Shown here in pieces: positions 40,010 to 51,345 of a stretch of 64,000 bases of DNA. Within the stretch, counting starts at the first letter, position 1; every line of letters begins with the position of its first letter. Source of the DNA: Lepidostoma basale (Eukaryota; Arthropoda; Insecta; Trichoptera; Lepidostomatidae). The position numbers and the translations under genes were made by a program. Location: positions 1,266,001 to 1,330,000 of the forward strand of contig JAHDVF020001050.1 in the NCBI GenBank assembly GCA_022606425.2, written 5' to 3'. Under the pieces are notes generated by a model that saw only the letters and a program-made list of their open reading frames with translations, searched no databases and had not been told where the DNA came from.

Positions 40010-40415
40010 CCACTTTGATCACCGATGGCCTGGAAACCATTACACTAACTCCCAATACGGTACATAAACTAAAATGTGCGCAAAGGTCCATGGAAAGACA
40101 AATGTTAGGCGTATGTCTAAAAGACGAAATAAGAAATGAAGAAATAAGACGCCAAACAAAATTCATAGACATTATGGACCTTGTCGCTAAGCAGAAATGG
40201 CAGTGGGTAGGTCATGTCGCCAGACAGGGAACAGAGTGATGGGCACCCAGAGTCCTCAAATGGAGACCATGGGATAGAAAAAGGAAAGTGGGCCGACCTC
40301 AAAAAAGATGGGCCGACGACATTGGCAAAGAAAAGCCCAATATAGAGTGGATTGGGAGAAAATGGAGGTGGCCTATATCTCGCAGTGGAGAGATGGCTGA
40401 AGAAGAAGAAGAAGA
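40010..40415 (+). mobile_element. GAA-tailed LINE, 3' coding end
   Basis: Open 40015-40239 (DGLETITLTPNTVHKLKCAQ, ERQMLGVCLKDEIRNEE, WVGHVARQGTE), then a stop (TGA at 40237) in place of a tryptophan-region codon. The GAA tail is at 40397-40415. Confidence 0.75.
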
Positions 40416-40419
40416 AGAT

Positions 40420-40795
40420 CAGCCACTTTATGCACCATGAAGAACTTCTTCATGATATAATAGAGGGGATGGTTGAAATGACAAATTACAGAGAGCACCC
40501 TCGATGGGAGTATTTGAAACAGGTCTGCAAGGACATGCCCTGAGTCTTAAATGTTGAAAATGAAGAGGGCTGCAGAAGACCAAGAAGATCGAGCGCAACG
40601 GAGGATCCATGCAAGCCTTTGCTGCCAACCAATGCCAAAGCAGAAATCTTAGTGAAAGGCTGGAAAGCCACAGTTGGCCGGCAAGGGCTTATCCGCTGAC
40701 ATATCACTTAAGGCGTCGCTCGGCTGTCAGCCTCTGCCCTAAACCTGTCGAAGAAGCCTGAAGCAGGACTGTAAAGAATGTTGAAGAAAGGAAAG
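40420..40795 (+). mobile_element. RTE-like LINE 3' end
   Basis: It encodes HEELLHDIIEGMVEM and RWEYLKQVCKDM, like the antisense copy at 45555-46094 (LLHAIMEGMIEG, RREYLEDLL). The rest has changed frame. Confidence 0.55.
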
Positions 40796-41019
40796 TCAGC
40801 GTATCGTTGAAGTGATATAAGTGGCAACCATATTATCTCTTATGTTTGTAATGGTTCGTTAAGGGAAATAAAAGTAAAGCTTAGGATAAAAGGATGGGTA
40901 ATGTTGGAAGGGAAATTCCTCCTCCTATATCTGGGCTTAGGACCAGCCCTGTAGACATTGGGTTCACAGAAGCGGTGCGAAAAACAAGCTAATGCTCTGT
41001 TTAAATTCAAAAGAGGTTG
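40796..41019. other. No recognised feature
   Basis: Only short shadow frames. Confidence 0.3.
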
Positions 41020-41745
41020 TGCACTGTTCATTTTCTTTTTTCGGTGTCGTGTCAAGTCCCCCCAACGTTGGCAATCTTGCGCCACTTGGAACAGGTTCTG
41101 AACTCTTGTTATTCCTGTCCACTTTTTGATGTTCTGCAGTCAGAACAGCTGCCTTCTACCAACTCCCCGACGTCACTCCACTTTACCCATTAATATCAGT
41201 CGAAGGAGGTGGTATTTTTCTCCCCTTAGCACATGACCCAAATATGAGACCTTTCTAATTTTCACACTCGACAACAGCTCTCTATTGGCTCTGGCTCTCT
41301 GCAGTACGTCTGCTTTACTGACCCTATCGGTCCACGGTATATGGAACATTTTGCGGTACATCCACATCTCGAACGCTTCCAACCGGTTGATTACATTCAC
41401 TTTCAGAGTCCGGGTTTCGCAGCCAAATAGTAGGACAGACCATATATAACATTTAATCATTCTTTTACGGAGTTTCAATTTAAGATTGTCGTTGAAAAAG
41501 AATTTTCTCATTTTATTAAATGCAGCTCGTGCAACTTCAATTCCGCGATTTATTTCAATGTCCGGGTCAAGCGTTTTAGTGATAATGCTGCCAAGGTATT
41601 TAAATTGGTCGACCATTTCAACATTCGCACCATTCAGTTGCCCAGGCAAACAAAAGTCTTTACGTTCTTGATCGCAGTTCCAGCCATCTCTATATTTATT
41701 TGGCGCTCATCTCTACCCACGGTCATTACCTTAGTTTTGTGGTGT
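41020..41745 (-). mobile_element. RTE-like LINE, long 3' part
   Basis: Open 41173-41649. The C-terminus continues with DCQRWGDLTRHRKKK in another frame to 41030. A related copy lies at 46495-46905. Upstream codons to 41745 are frame-shifted. Confidence 0.75.
41173..41649 (-). pseudogene. RTE-like LINE polyprotein, post-palm region
   Basis: VEMVDQFKYLGSIITK (about residues 10-25) is the conserved segment just after the RT palm. It is followed by IKCYIWSVLLFGCETRTL, EAFEMWMYRKMFHIPW, RVSKADVLQRARANRELL and VSYLGHVLRGEKY. This order is typical of RTE/BovB-like elements. The catalytic YADD box would lie upstream and is not present. The frame ends at GKVE by mutation. Confidence 0.75.
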
Positions 41746-41759
41746 AGTATATGGTAAAT

Positions 41760-42030
41760 GCAATTTTGTTGTCTTTAAAATGGATTTGGGACAATAATTT
41801 GTCAGGAGTCGCGAGTTATGGGGAGAGACGGACCGGGAAGCGAAGACGGCCTCCCTGAAGCCACAATGCCGACCCTCGTTCGGGTGTCAGGCGGCACAAT
41901 AGAACAAACACGGTTGATGGAAGAGATCCCACGTGACAGCGGTCTATTGGCCGGCCAAAGACAAGAGTGGGAGTGGAAGTGAAAAATAAACCGGTTTAAA
42001 AAAGGAACGCGCGTCCTTTGTTTTATTTTT
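41760..42030 (+). other. GC-rich segment, possible LTR remnant
   Basis: 41810-42010 is GC-rich, has AAAAATAAACC near 41980 and ends TTTTATTTTTTTCGGGTCGCG. It might be an LTR end, but no terminal repeat is clear. Confidence 0.25.
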
Positions 42031-42214
42031 TTCGGGTCGCGTTTCGGATTGTTTTCTCATCCAATTCGGGTTTTATTAACATTTTGTTCGCTGAACTCAT
42101 TAATCAGGGGCTTACTACATATACATACTTGAAAAGGGCGCTTATAACCAACTGGGTATGCTTCATTGGGCGAAATAATTATGTAAAAACATGAATTAGT
42201 AAAGATGTGTTATG

Positions 42215-42280
42215 TTTTCTAGAAGTTATATTATTATTTATCGGAATTACATGTTTCTCCTTCCTATGGCATTATCAAAT
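42215..42280 (-). repeat. Hammerhead-like family-2 arm
   Basis: TTTTCTAGAAGTTATAT, GAATTACATGT, TTTCTCC and GGCATTATCAAA are the antisense family-2 arm with changes. It abuts the L2/CR1-like LINE. Confidence 0.5.
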
Positions 42281-43117
42281 ATGCATTGTTAGTCGATCAT
42301 GCTCCGATATCAACACTCGGAATTGACATCATCCCTAATAACTCCATAAAACTTCTTGGAGTCAACTTCGAAGCAGATCTCTCATTAAAAACCCAAATAA
42401 ATAAGACAGTGAGCGCCAGCTTCTTTCACCTAAGGCAGCTCAAAGCAATCAAAAGAAATATTCCCACTGATGCATTAAAACACTTGTTAATTCCTTCGTC
42501 GTATCTCGACTCGACTATTGCAACGGCATATATGCCAACATACCCAAGAAACAAACGAACAAACTTCAATCCGTTTTCAATGCGGCAGCACGACTTATAA
42601 AAGGTGTTCCAAAAAACTCGCATATTTCACAACATCTAAAAGATCTTCATTGGCTTAAGTGTCCTGAAAGAATCCAGTATAAACTATGCTGGACGGTTTT
42701 TAAAGCGCTTCACGGAATGGCACCAGCCTATATATCTGAACTTTGTGTTGCTGATAGCCCTAACTTGCGGCAATCTACGCTTCGATCAGCAAACTCCTCG
42801 GCAATAGGCAGATTAGTTGAGCCAAAGCGCAACCCCCGGACAAATTTCGGAGATCGGGCCTTCGCAGTGGCAGGTCCGTCCGCCTGGAATATGCTTCCTG
42901 CACGCCTCAGATGCATTGACAATCCGACAGACTTTAAATCTCACCTAAAAACCCACCTTTTCAAAATATCCCATAAAATGTAAACAACGGTTATCTGATT
43001 GCTAGTGTCACATGCAGCTCTCATGACTAAAAACATTGTCAAAGCGCCCTTAAGATGAGCTATTCACGAAAACGGCGCTATATAAATTAGCCTAATTATT
43101 ATTATTATTATTATTGT
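42281..43117 (+). mobile_element. L2/CR1-like LINE 3' part, best copy
   Basis: Two open stretches with one frame break, then the 3' end GCTATATAAATTAGCC and an (ATT)n microsatellite. Other copies: 6290, 22345-23035, 23336 and 30906. Confidence 0.8.
42286..42983 (+). pseudogene. L2/CR1-like polyprotein C-terminus, frameshifted
   Basis: The first frame has IKLLGVNFEADLSLKTQI and ASFFHLRQLKAI, then a break near 42500. The codons for SRLDYCNGIYANIPK and AARLIKG follow in another frame. The second open part (42717-42983) has MAPAYISELC, LVEPKRNPRTNFGDRAFAVA and PSAWNMLPARLR, then FKSHLKTHLFKIS and a natural stop. The HWL...FKALHG...FGDRAF...WN.LP order is characteristic of L2, CR1 and related LINEs. 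No palm or endonuclease. Confidence 0.8.
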
Positions 43118-43143
43118 TGTAGAAAAAAAAAATGCAAATTTCA

Positions 43144-43226
43144 AAACTGCGAAACTGCAAAACTGCAAAACTGCAAAACTGCAAAACTGCAAAACTACAA
43201 AACTGTAAAACTGCAAAACTGCAAAA
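43144..43226 (+). repeat. Tandem repeat of AAAACTGC
   Basis: About ten 8-bp units, AAAACTGC, with a few variants (ACTACAAA, ACTGTAAA). Confidence 0.85.
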
Positions 43227-43407
43227 ATAATAAATTTTTTTTAAAACGAATTATTTTTTTTTTAAATTTATGAATGACAGAGTTAAGTATGAAAGAGCAA
43301 AAGATTTTTATAAGATATGCAAGAAAATAGTAAAGTCGGTAGTGAAAGCGCGGAAAGAAAAGCTGAAGGAGGAAGAAGGGCTCAAAATGATAAACAACTT
43401 CCAGGCA

Positions 43408-43571
43408 AATATAAGGCCATGTGAGGAGTCAGAGAAATCGACACGCGTGCATGACACGATGTATAAAATGTTGAGGAAGCGAGAGAAATATGTCAGGAAA
43501 GAAAAGTGTGGCAATCCATTCTTTCTGCCTACCCCTTCGGAGAGACGGCGTGATGGTTAGTCAGTTAGTTA
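43408..43571 (+). mobile_element. GTTA-LINE 3' end, short
   Basis: From GGCCATGTGAGGAGTC to the tail. One-base changes shift the frame. Confidence 0.7.
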
Positions 43572-43708
43572 ATTTATCGAGGTCAGGTGTTTTTAAAAAA
43601 AAAGAATCGCCGTTATTTTGGAAATTGTCAATTAAAATAATTAAAATGTTTACGTCTGGTATTTCCTAATTTTGATATACAGTTTTTGTATTGCCAGTTC
43701 AAAATAAA

Positions 43709-44141
43709 CTGGCAAAAGAAGGATGAAAGTAGTAGAAATGAGATCTCTTAGACGAATGTGTGGATACTCTGTGTATGATAGAGTGTCTGCGGTGTGAATG
43801 CGGTGCGAATGATGGTGTCATGAACAAAATAATGAAAGGATCATTAATATGGCCTGGACACATGGAAAGAATGAATGAAGAAAGAATGGTAAAAAAATTA
43901 TATGTTAATGATGTAAATGGAACCAGAAATAGAGGAAGACCGAGGAAAACGTAGCACGATCAAATAAATCAAATATTGAATGTCGGCCATGTGAGGAGTC
44001 AGCGAAATCGACGCGCGTGCATGACACGATGTATGAATGTTGAGGAAGCGAGAGAAATATGTCAGGAAAGAAAAGCGTGGCAGTCCATTCTTTCTGCCTA
44101 CCCCTTCGGCGAGACGGCGTGATGGTTAGTTAGTTAGTTAG
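43709..44141 (+). mobile_element. GTTA-LINE 3' end
   Basis: Open 43760-43954 (LIWPGHMERMNEERMVKK). A TGG to TAG change stops RPRKTW. The tail is (GTTA)4. Confidence 0.75.
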
Positions 44142-44337
44142 TTTTTGTATTGATAATGAATGCCTGTTATGTTCACTAATTAAGAAAAAAATAAATGTTT
44201 GATCATGAGCAACATTTATTTTTCAAAAATGGTTCACTTTTGCATAATGCCTTACATGAAATAATTCATCGAAAATATCCTCCCCTGCAACCTCCTTGAA
44301 GGAATGTATTCAATAACCAATAACCCTGTATGAAGTG
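44142..44337. other. No recognised feature
   Basis: AT-rich DNA. Confidence 0.3.
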
Positions 44338-45170
44338 AAGTGAAGTATCTAAATATCTCCGCATCGGGTTGCTGAGACGTCAAACGAGGTATATGGCCGA
44401 GCCATAGAGGGCTCCCTCCGCTTACCTGAAGCTGTTATGGGCGCAGCGGCGCCTTTCGTCAGCTTCACTAGTGCACTCCCTAGGCCCGTCCCCCGTCCAT
44501 GCGGAACTTACGTTTTAAAAAAAAATGTATGTATATTCTTCCTTCGTCCATGTTGTTCAAAGAATATCAAATCCTTAGTATTCGACAACTTTACATCAAA
44601 ATTTCAGCCATATTCTCCAAATTTAAAATTTCGAATTCAAGATCACAACAGAACCGTCCCGCAAGATATTCCTCTCACCATAATTTCAATGTTCCTCGCT
44701 GTCGCTCAGCTCTAGCCCAAAAGCAATTTCCACTCCGCGCGCCCTATATTTTCAATCGTCTTCCTGAGAATCTTAAATCAATTAACGACATTAAGAACTT
44801 TAAACGTGCTCTAACCAAATATATAAAGGGGTCATCGTTAGACGTAGAAAACACTTTTTTCTTTTAGATTTAGTAATTTTAATTATATCTTCATATTGTG
44901 ATTACCAATGTTAGCGTAAGATTACTATCAAGCCATTTTACTAACAAACCACAATTTTACTAACAATGCTATTAACATCATATTTTATGTAGTGGTCACG
45001 ATACAGGCCATGCCTAGTGTGACAACTACAGTCCATACACTTTTTTGGCAAATTGTAAAATAAAACATGTAAAAAAAAAAAAAAAATTGCAACCAAGGGG
45101 GGCCCAGACCACATTTAAGCTACGCTACTCTCCCTCGATGTCCCGCCGTACACACATATCAATACAAAAG
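44338..45170 (+). repeat. Repeat R, copy 2, with LINE-like block inside
   Basis: 44400-44515 and 45085-45170 match 15440-15660 in order. The block between (44516-45084) is absent from that copy. Either the block inserted here or copy 1 lost it. Confidence 0.5.
44516..45084 (+). mobile_element. LINE end, type M, with poly(A)
   Basis: The frame 44499-44867 has HHNFNVPRCRSALAQKQFPL and YIFNRLPENLKSINDIKNF, a LINE C-terminal pattern. It ends with a stop, a 3' untranslated part and an A run at 45070-45085. Confidence 0.6.
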
Positions 45171-45550
45171 CAAAAGAAAACACACGCCAAACGAGGTATT
45201 ATCCGAAGTTGGTGTTCGGCGCTATTAAATTTCCGCTGTTAACCTTTAAAAAAGCGAAATAAAACATTCGGATTTAAACTTCGCCATTACAAGTACAAGG
45301 GAAGAAAGTTTATCCCTCCCCGAGTGCAAATAATTATTCGGAATATTCATTTAGTTCTGCGCCGTACCGGGCGGCGTCTCGCCCGGCGGTGCTCCGTTCA
45401 TACTACAGGGGCATTCAGACAGAAATTGCTGTACTACAATATTCCTAAGAAAGCGGTCCATGGGACATCTGCCTACAGTGGCGAACCATATTAAATTGAA
45501 AAAAAAACTGCTTAATTTTTTTGTTTTCAAAAACAAACTAGCTACTTATC
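45171..45550. other. No gene; small GC hairpin
   Basis: A GC-rich inverted pair CCGGGCGGC/CGCCCGG lies at 45367-45386. The rest is unique. Confidence 0.35.
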
Positions 45551-45554
45551 TTCG

Positions 45555-46094
45555 ACAGCGTTAGCTTCTTCTCTGGTTTCAATCCTGGGATTGGTTTGCA
45601 GCAATTTCCTCCATTATTCTCTTCCACTCTTCCCTGTCTTGTGCGGCTCTTTTGAGATCTGCATATGATGAGCAGCGTACGTCCACCAACAGGTCCTCCA
45701 GGTACTCTCGGCGTGGGCGTCCCCTAGAGTTTGTCCCCTCGATCATACCCTCCATTATGGCATGCAAGAGACCTTCTTGACGTATTACATTGCCGATCCA
45801 TCTTGCACGCCTTTCGGACAAGGTCCTGAGCAGGTGCCTTCCTCCTTCGATTCCTTGAAGAACTTCCTCATTCGTGATGTGGTCTCTCCAGGAAATTCCA
45901 AAGAGTCTTCTATAGGACCACATCTCAAAAGCCTCTAGTCTCCGCTTATCCCTTTAGGATAGGCACCATGCCTCGCAGCCGTACATCAAGACACTCCATA
46001 CATAGGTCTTGATGAGGAGTATTCTCAGTTTTAGGTCTATATTATTTGACTCTGTTATCTTCGACAGCGTTAGCACAGACTGTTTTATCCCCCA
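45555..46094 (-). mobile_element. RTE-like LINE 3' part, second type
   Basis: The antisense frame 45579-45923 has MWSYRRLFGISWRDHITNEE, RWIGNVIRQEGLLHAIMEG and RGRPRREYLEDLL. Upstream, in another frame, is KTYVWSVLMYGCEAW. The ending is natural (SQD, stop). Confidence 0.7.
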
Positions 46095-46205
46095 GCATGT
46101 AGAACCAACCTGCCTCTGGTGATGCCGGTAGGGAGAGCAATTAAACTGCTGAACATGATCGATTCGGAGATCGACGTCTTTCAATCTTATATTCATAAAG
46201 TCGTT
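46095..46205 (+). mobile_element. GATTT-LINE coding scrap
   Basis: RTNLPLVMPVGRAIKLLNMI codons and STEIDVF-like codons, joined to the LINE at its left. Confidence 0.6.
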
Positions 46206-46494
46206 CCTGGTATGATGATATTTGAATCTCAATTAAATTATAATTATTGTTGTTTGATTTATGATTATGATTATTACAAAATTTATAACATATATGGTAT
46301 TCAAGGATGAGGAGGTCAATATTTTATCCAAAGGTCTTAAATGTAACATCAATTCTTTTAAATTGCCATAACAGTTGGAAAATTTAGAAGCTGACTTGGA
46401 TAACAATTTTAAAGAAAGTACTTAAAAATTTAAATGTTTTAATAAAATTTCCAAATTTCTTAATAAAAATGTCAATAATAATTCATGTCTCAAT
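46206..46494. other. AT-rich DNA, nothing recognised
   Basis: No signal was seen. Confidence 0.3.
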
Positions 46495-46905
46495 TCGGTG
46501 AAAGTGGGAGAAAACATAATTAATCGAAAAAATATGTATCCTAAGACAAACCTGTTGGAGGTGTTTAGGATGTGGATATACCGCAGAATGCTCCGTTTAC
46601 CGTGGCCCAAAAGGGTCAGTAATGCAGACGTGCTACAGAAAGTCAGAGCCAATAGAGAGCTGTTGTCGAGTTTGGAGGTAAGAAAGGTCTCATATTTTGG
46701 TCATGTGCTAAGGGGAGAAAGATACCACTACCTTCAGCTGATAATCATGGACAAGATAGAGGGACGTCCAGAAGCAGTTGTCCTGGCTGCATAATATAAT
46801 AGAGTGGGCTGGAATAAGCAGAGACGAGAGGCTATTTCAAGTGACGCAGGACAAATATGTGCTTCGCCAACGTTGAGTAGACCTGACATAGCACTAGAAG
46901 AAGAA
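46495..46905 (+). mobile_element. RTE-like LINE 3' end
   Basis: FRMWIYRRMLRLPWPKRVSN, QKVRANRELLSSLEVRKVSY and GHVLRGERYHYLQLI match the copy at 41020-41745. It then changes frame and ends with GAAGAAGAAG. Confidence 0.75.
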
Positions 46906-48018
46906 GATATCGTTAGACGGATAATCAATTAAAATTTAAAGAAATAATAATTGAATAGGGCAGGTTTATATTCGAAAACAATGAATTGTATCAAGTTGTA
47001 CATAGTCTATAATTAAAAAGCTGTCCCAATTAAAAAATAAATAAACAGATCTAACCGCTCCTTCGTTCGGCCCTGGTAGGGGCATCCTGTCTCCCGGGCA
47101 GGGGACAGGCCCGAACAAGGGAAAGCTCTCCGGAGATAATGAAAAATTATATCCCAATTGGCGCGGTGGGACAATGACTGCGCACTCCGGCGCGCCTCCC
47201 GCAGTAGGTTCTATGCCACTTCTAAACTTTGTACTTATACTCACAATTTGTACTTAGCTCAGTCTGGTTACGTGTCCACAGACACTCGTGTGTACTATTA
47301 GTTATATGGCTTTATTGTATGCTTTGAGAAAGAGAAAAAATATATACTATTTATACTAAGCATAAAGCAAAAGTTTTTATTGTAAATAAAAAAATATTGT
47401 CGATTTTTTAATGAATTTTTTTGATTAAGATAGTCAAAAATCAAACCTTATATAAAAAATATACAATTGATTTAAGTTTTTTATGATATTTATGATACAG
47501 TAGATTGCAAAAAAGAATAAACGATTCTGTTCAATGAGCTCAAAATAATTATTAAGACTTTCTATTCCCACTCCCCTTTCATTCCTTTTTTTAAATTTGT
47601 ACACAGAAAAAGGATGATAACCACCCGAAATATGTTAGTCAGGAGTGTAGTAAAATACAATGTTTTTTTTAACGTTTTTTTTAAACTTAAATTCACTTAG
47701 GACGGTTAAAAGAAAGGGCAATGACAATTATAATCATCAACATATTATCAGACTATTTTAAGTTAGTAAGTTAGTAGACATCTTCGCATTCATACAGCAT
47801 GACATGTATTCACGTCAATTCACAGTTATTGCTTTACTAGTAAGACATTATTTTGGTATCAATTTTATGTACTATTTTTATTATACATTCAAACCATTTT
47901 AGTTTTTTTTTATTCCTGTATTTATTTTATAATTAAAGTTCATAAATAAAAGATTATATATTGATATTATTGAAATATCCTAATAGAATTTAATTTTAAA
48001 TAGTATTTAAATAAAACC
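46906..48018. other. Long AT-rich stretch with a GC-rich island
   Basis: 47040-47220 is GC-rich and contains a 92-codon antisense open frame (46966-47244, with PPRQLGYNFSLSPESFPLFG) that I do not recognise. The rest is AT-rich with no repeats identified. Confidence 0.35.
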
Positions 48019-48502
48019 AAAACTAACTAACTAACTAACCATCACGCCGTCTCACCGAATGGGTAGGCAGAAAGAATGGACTGTCACACTTTTCTTTTCT
48101 GACATATTTCTCTCGATTCCTCAACATTCATACATCGTGTCATGCACGTGCGTCGATTTCTCTGACTCCTCACTTGGCCGACATTCAATATTTGATTTGT
48201 TTGATCGTGCCACGTTTTCCTCGGTCTTCCTCTATTTCTAGTTCCGTTTACATCGTTAACAGATATAATTTTTACCATTCTTTCTTCATTCATTCTTTCC
48301 ATATGTCCAAACCATCTTAATGATCCTTTCATTATTTTGTTCATCACACCACCATTCGCACCGCATTCACTTCTTATATTTTTATTCGACACTCTATCAT
48401 ACACTGAGTATATACAAATTCTTCTAAGAGATATCATTTCTACTATTATATTTTGATACTTCTTTTGCCAGTTCCATACTTCGCTTCCATACATAAGGAA
48501 GA
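48019..48502 (-). mobile_element. GTTA-LINE 3' end
   Basis: Antisense open 48084-48494 starts MYGSEVWNWQKK, includes RWFGHMERMNEERMVK and RPRKTWHDQ, and ends at an early stop after CQKRKV. The tail is (GTTA)4. Confidence 0.8.
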
Positions 48503-48589
48503 CTTGACTATTTGTTATAAATTCATAAAATTAATGTTGTTTTTTGAAATGTCATGGTAGAAGTACATTGTAAAAAAAGAAAATATTAA

Positions 48590-49060
48590 TATTTGTGTCA
48601 GAAAATGGCAGCGAGCTGCCGAAACCGGTCGAAAACTAAAACATTAGTTGATTGTAGGTTAATATTCATTTGTAAAAGATTTATCACGTTTTTATTCATT
48701 TTATTTTAAATAAAACAATATTTGTTGATAACTACTTCCACTTTTGTCTTTTCTCTAGGCTGGCTGGCATTGACAGACTAGTTTTTTTTTTAAAACTATT
48801 TTACATAAATGAAATAAAAAAATGATAAAAAATAATAAAATAAAATGATTTTTTTTTTTAAATACTTCCACAATTGTCAAACGTGGAAAGAGTTATAAAA
48901 AAACATTATTTTAAATATTAATTAAATAAAACGATGTTTATTAACTGCTTCCTCATTTGTCTTAATTTCGACAGCGACAGCTGACTGATAAAAGTGGAAG
49001 TAGTTAAAAAACATCGTTTTATTTAATTATTATTTTAAATGAACTTCCATTAAGAGATTT
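48590..49060. repeat. Hammerhead-like family-6 cluster
   Basis: A motif at 48599-48630 (+), an inverted trailer at 48700-48790 with its core deleted, and a trailer pair at 48940-49030 facing each other around GACAGCTGACTGA. Phrases AAGTGGAAGTAGTTAAAAA and ACATCGTTTT recur from 26420. Confidence 0.5.
48599..48630 (+). ncRNA. Hammerhead-like motif, family 6
   Basis: CAGAAAA, T, GGCAG/CTGCC stem with loop CGAG, GAAAC, palindrome ACCGGT, C. Perfect 5-bp stem; poor first box. Confidence 0.4.
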
Positions 49061-49484
49061 CAGTTAAGTCATTTAATTATCTTAAAAATTGATACATTTG
49101 AAGAGTTTTTTGAGATTAGATGTTAAGGAATCTCTGTTTTGTATTCTTATTTTTAAACGAGGGTTATTTTATTAGTCTCTTAATTATCGGAGTCGAACAT
49201 AACCAAGAAAAACGGCGCCCTCATTAAAATATTTTTTATCGTTTTCCAAGAATGATTTCCAGAACTTTTCTCGTCAGTCTAAAGAATGGCTTGTGAAAAT
49301 ATATAATACTTCCGTCTTAATGATTGAAACCCGAGCTTTGTAAGAATTAAGGTTCACCTTTACGCTTTAGGAACATTTTTCTTAATTATTTAGCATAGTT
49401 ATAAAGGATATAAGCCTACGTAGAAATCCTAACAAGCTTCCATTAAAATGAAAATAAAAAAACATTAGAATTTATTTTAAAAGA
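49061..49484. other. No recognised feature
   Basis: AT-rich DNA. Confidence 0.3.
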
Positions 49485-50299
49485 ATTGGAGAGAGATCTC
49501 CAGGTGTAATCTAGTGCTGTATGATTTGCAGAGACTTTCACAGTGCATTAATAAAGATTTTCTGCTTAATGCTTTCCAATCTAAATAGATGACGCTAGTG
49601 TAGAGTGAACTAAAATATGTAAAGATAAGCGCGGGATTCTAGCATATATACAACTAACTAACTAACTTACCATCACGCCGTCTCTCCGGAGGGGTAGGCA
49701 GAAAGAATGGGACGCCACACTGTTCTGTCCTGACATACTTCTCTCGTTTCCTCTACATTCATACATCTTGTCATGCACGCACGTCGATTTCTCCGACTCC
49801 TCACGTGACCGACATTCAATATATGATTGATTTGATCGTGCCACGTTTTCCTCGGCCTTCCTCTATTTCTAGCTTCGTTCACGCCGTTTACATATACCTT
49901 CTTTACTAATCTGTCTTCACTCATTCTTTCCATGTGTCCAAACCATCTTTATGACCCTTTCCTTATTTTGTTCATAACACTTTCATTCACATCACATTCA
50001 CTTCTTATACTTGCATTTGTCACTCTATCATATACAGATTTGCCACACATTCGTCTTAGACATCTCATTTCTACTGCACTCATTCTACTTTCATCCTTCA
50101 TATATACAATTTCCAAAAATTTGTCAGATGTGGTGGTCATAAGAAGGGCGGAATGGAGAATGTTGTTTAACATAAAGCGATCGCTCAACCCAACCAATGA
50201 CAGGTCATAAGTCCTGTAAGCGCCTCGGTCATCACATTCTGTTCCCAGAAAAAAAATTACATCTTCGTCTCTATTGAGATTCAATTAATCCTTATAATT
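49485..50299. mobile_element. MITE-like element Q, split by a GTTA-LINE
   Basis: Outer parts 49485-49653 and 50099-50299 match the short-TIR type at 37678-38142 in inverted order (GACGCTAGTGTAG, then GACAGGTCATAAGTCC and the terminal CATCTTCGTCTCTATTGAG). Confidence 0.7.
49654..50098 (-). mobile_element. GTTA-LINE 3' end with 11-bp TSD
   Basis: CATATATACAA lies at 49643-49653 and 50099-50109. The antisense open part 49673-49933 reaches the natural stop (SAYPSGETA). It is 5'-truncated at the RMSAVEMRCL codons. The left boundary is the (GTTA)n tail. Confidence 0.85.
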
Positions 50300-50616
50300 A
50301 AAAGAATTTAGCTTTAACGAATTTAACGAATGTGGATTCTGTAACGATCTCCGAAACGTTTGACTGAGGTTACGGAAATCGTTGCAGACCCCATATTCAC
50401 GGACCTAGTTCAAATCAAATCAAATCAAATAAGTTTATTATCTCAACAGACATTACAAACAATATAAATATTAAAGTCAACTATTAAGTACAGGTAAGAT
50501 CTAATATATTTAATAATATATAATACCAGGAACGTATGAGAGATGATTCGACATTAGGAAGACAAGATACTCGTACTCTCTAAAGTCAAGAGTATTTGTC
50601 TTTTAAATGAATGTTG

Positions 50617-51066
50617 ACGTATTTGATTACACGCGGAGTTGGGACACAGAGTTCAAAAAGGCCTACGAGCTGCAGCCTCCTTGCGAACGTTCCTTAAGTC
50701 CAAGTTTATATCCAGAAACACCAAACTGCATATTTATAACACCATCATCAAGCCAGTGGTGACATATGGTTCTGAGTCATGGACAATGACTCTAAAAGAA
50801 CAACAAAGAATCTACTGGTTTGAGAATAGAATACTTAGAATAATCCTGGGACCCAGACCCGGTGTTGCAGCGGGAACTTGGAGGCATAGGACCAACCAAG
50901 AGATCCGTACGATGACCCAGCAGCCCCTTATAACGAGCACTGTGAGAGCCGGTCGCCTAGCATGGATTGGGCACGTATGCCAAGCCGAAGAGACCAGAGC
51001 AATCAAGAACCTGTACGCGTCTAGACCGACTGGAGTAAGACCTCTAGGAAGGCCTAGACAGCGCAA
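50617..51066 (+). mobile_element. LINE type C, post-palm coding region
   Basis: The open part from 50639 has VQKGLRAAASLRTFLKSKF, HIYNTIIKPVVTYGSESWTM, RLAWIGHVCQAEE and RPLGRPRQ. It is the upstream neighbour in the protein of the piece at 28372. The catalytic palm is absent. Confidence 0.7.
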
Positions 51067-51281
51067 TATGAGAGACTTTGATCTTTGAGAAGACCGCGTT
51101 CAGCGGACTAATTGCTCTTGCCGTCGGTGTCAGCAGAGGCAGGTTGGTTCTGACGGCCGGTAGGTAAAACAATGTGTGCTCTCGTTGTCGGAGATATCTA
51201 TCAGGGCCAAAAGATCAATATCCTCCAACCGAGTTCTTGAAATATCCCCTGATTAATATAAAGAAATGGTTTATGAATACG

Positions 51282-51302
51282 GGTAGGTTAGGTTAGGTTA
51301 GG
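51282..51302 (+). repeat. Interstitial (TTAGG)n run
   Basis: About four units of TTAGG, the insect telomeric repeat, lie inside the GATTT-LINE where sibling copies read GGGTTATGAGATG. Confidence 0.7.
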
Positions 51303-51345
51303 TCGAAGCTGCAGAGAGATGGTCCCCAGCATTCCCAAAATAAAT

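Larger units (their letters stand above)
50411..51345 (-). mobile_element. GATTT-LINE, split by LINE type C
   Basis: 3' end at 50411-50616, then an interruption, then coding part 51067-51345. A (TTAGG)-like run lies near its right end. Confidence 0.7.

Noticed and set aside
43144..43226. CRISPR-like array
   Set aside because: It is a plain 8-bp tandem repeat without spacers, in a eukaryotic genome.
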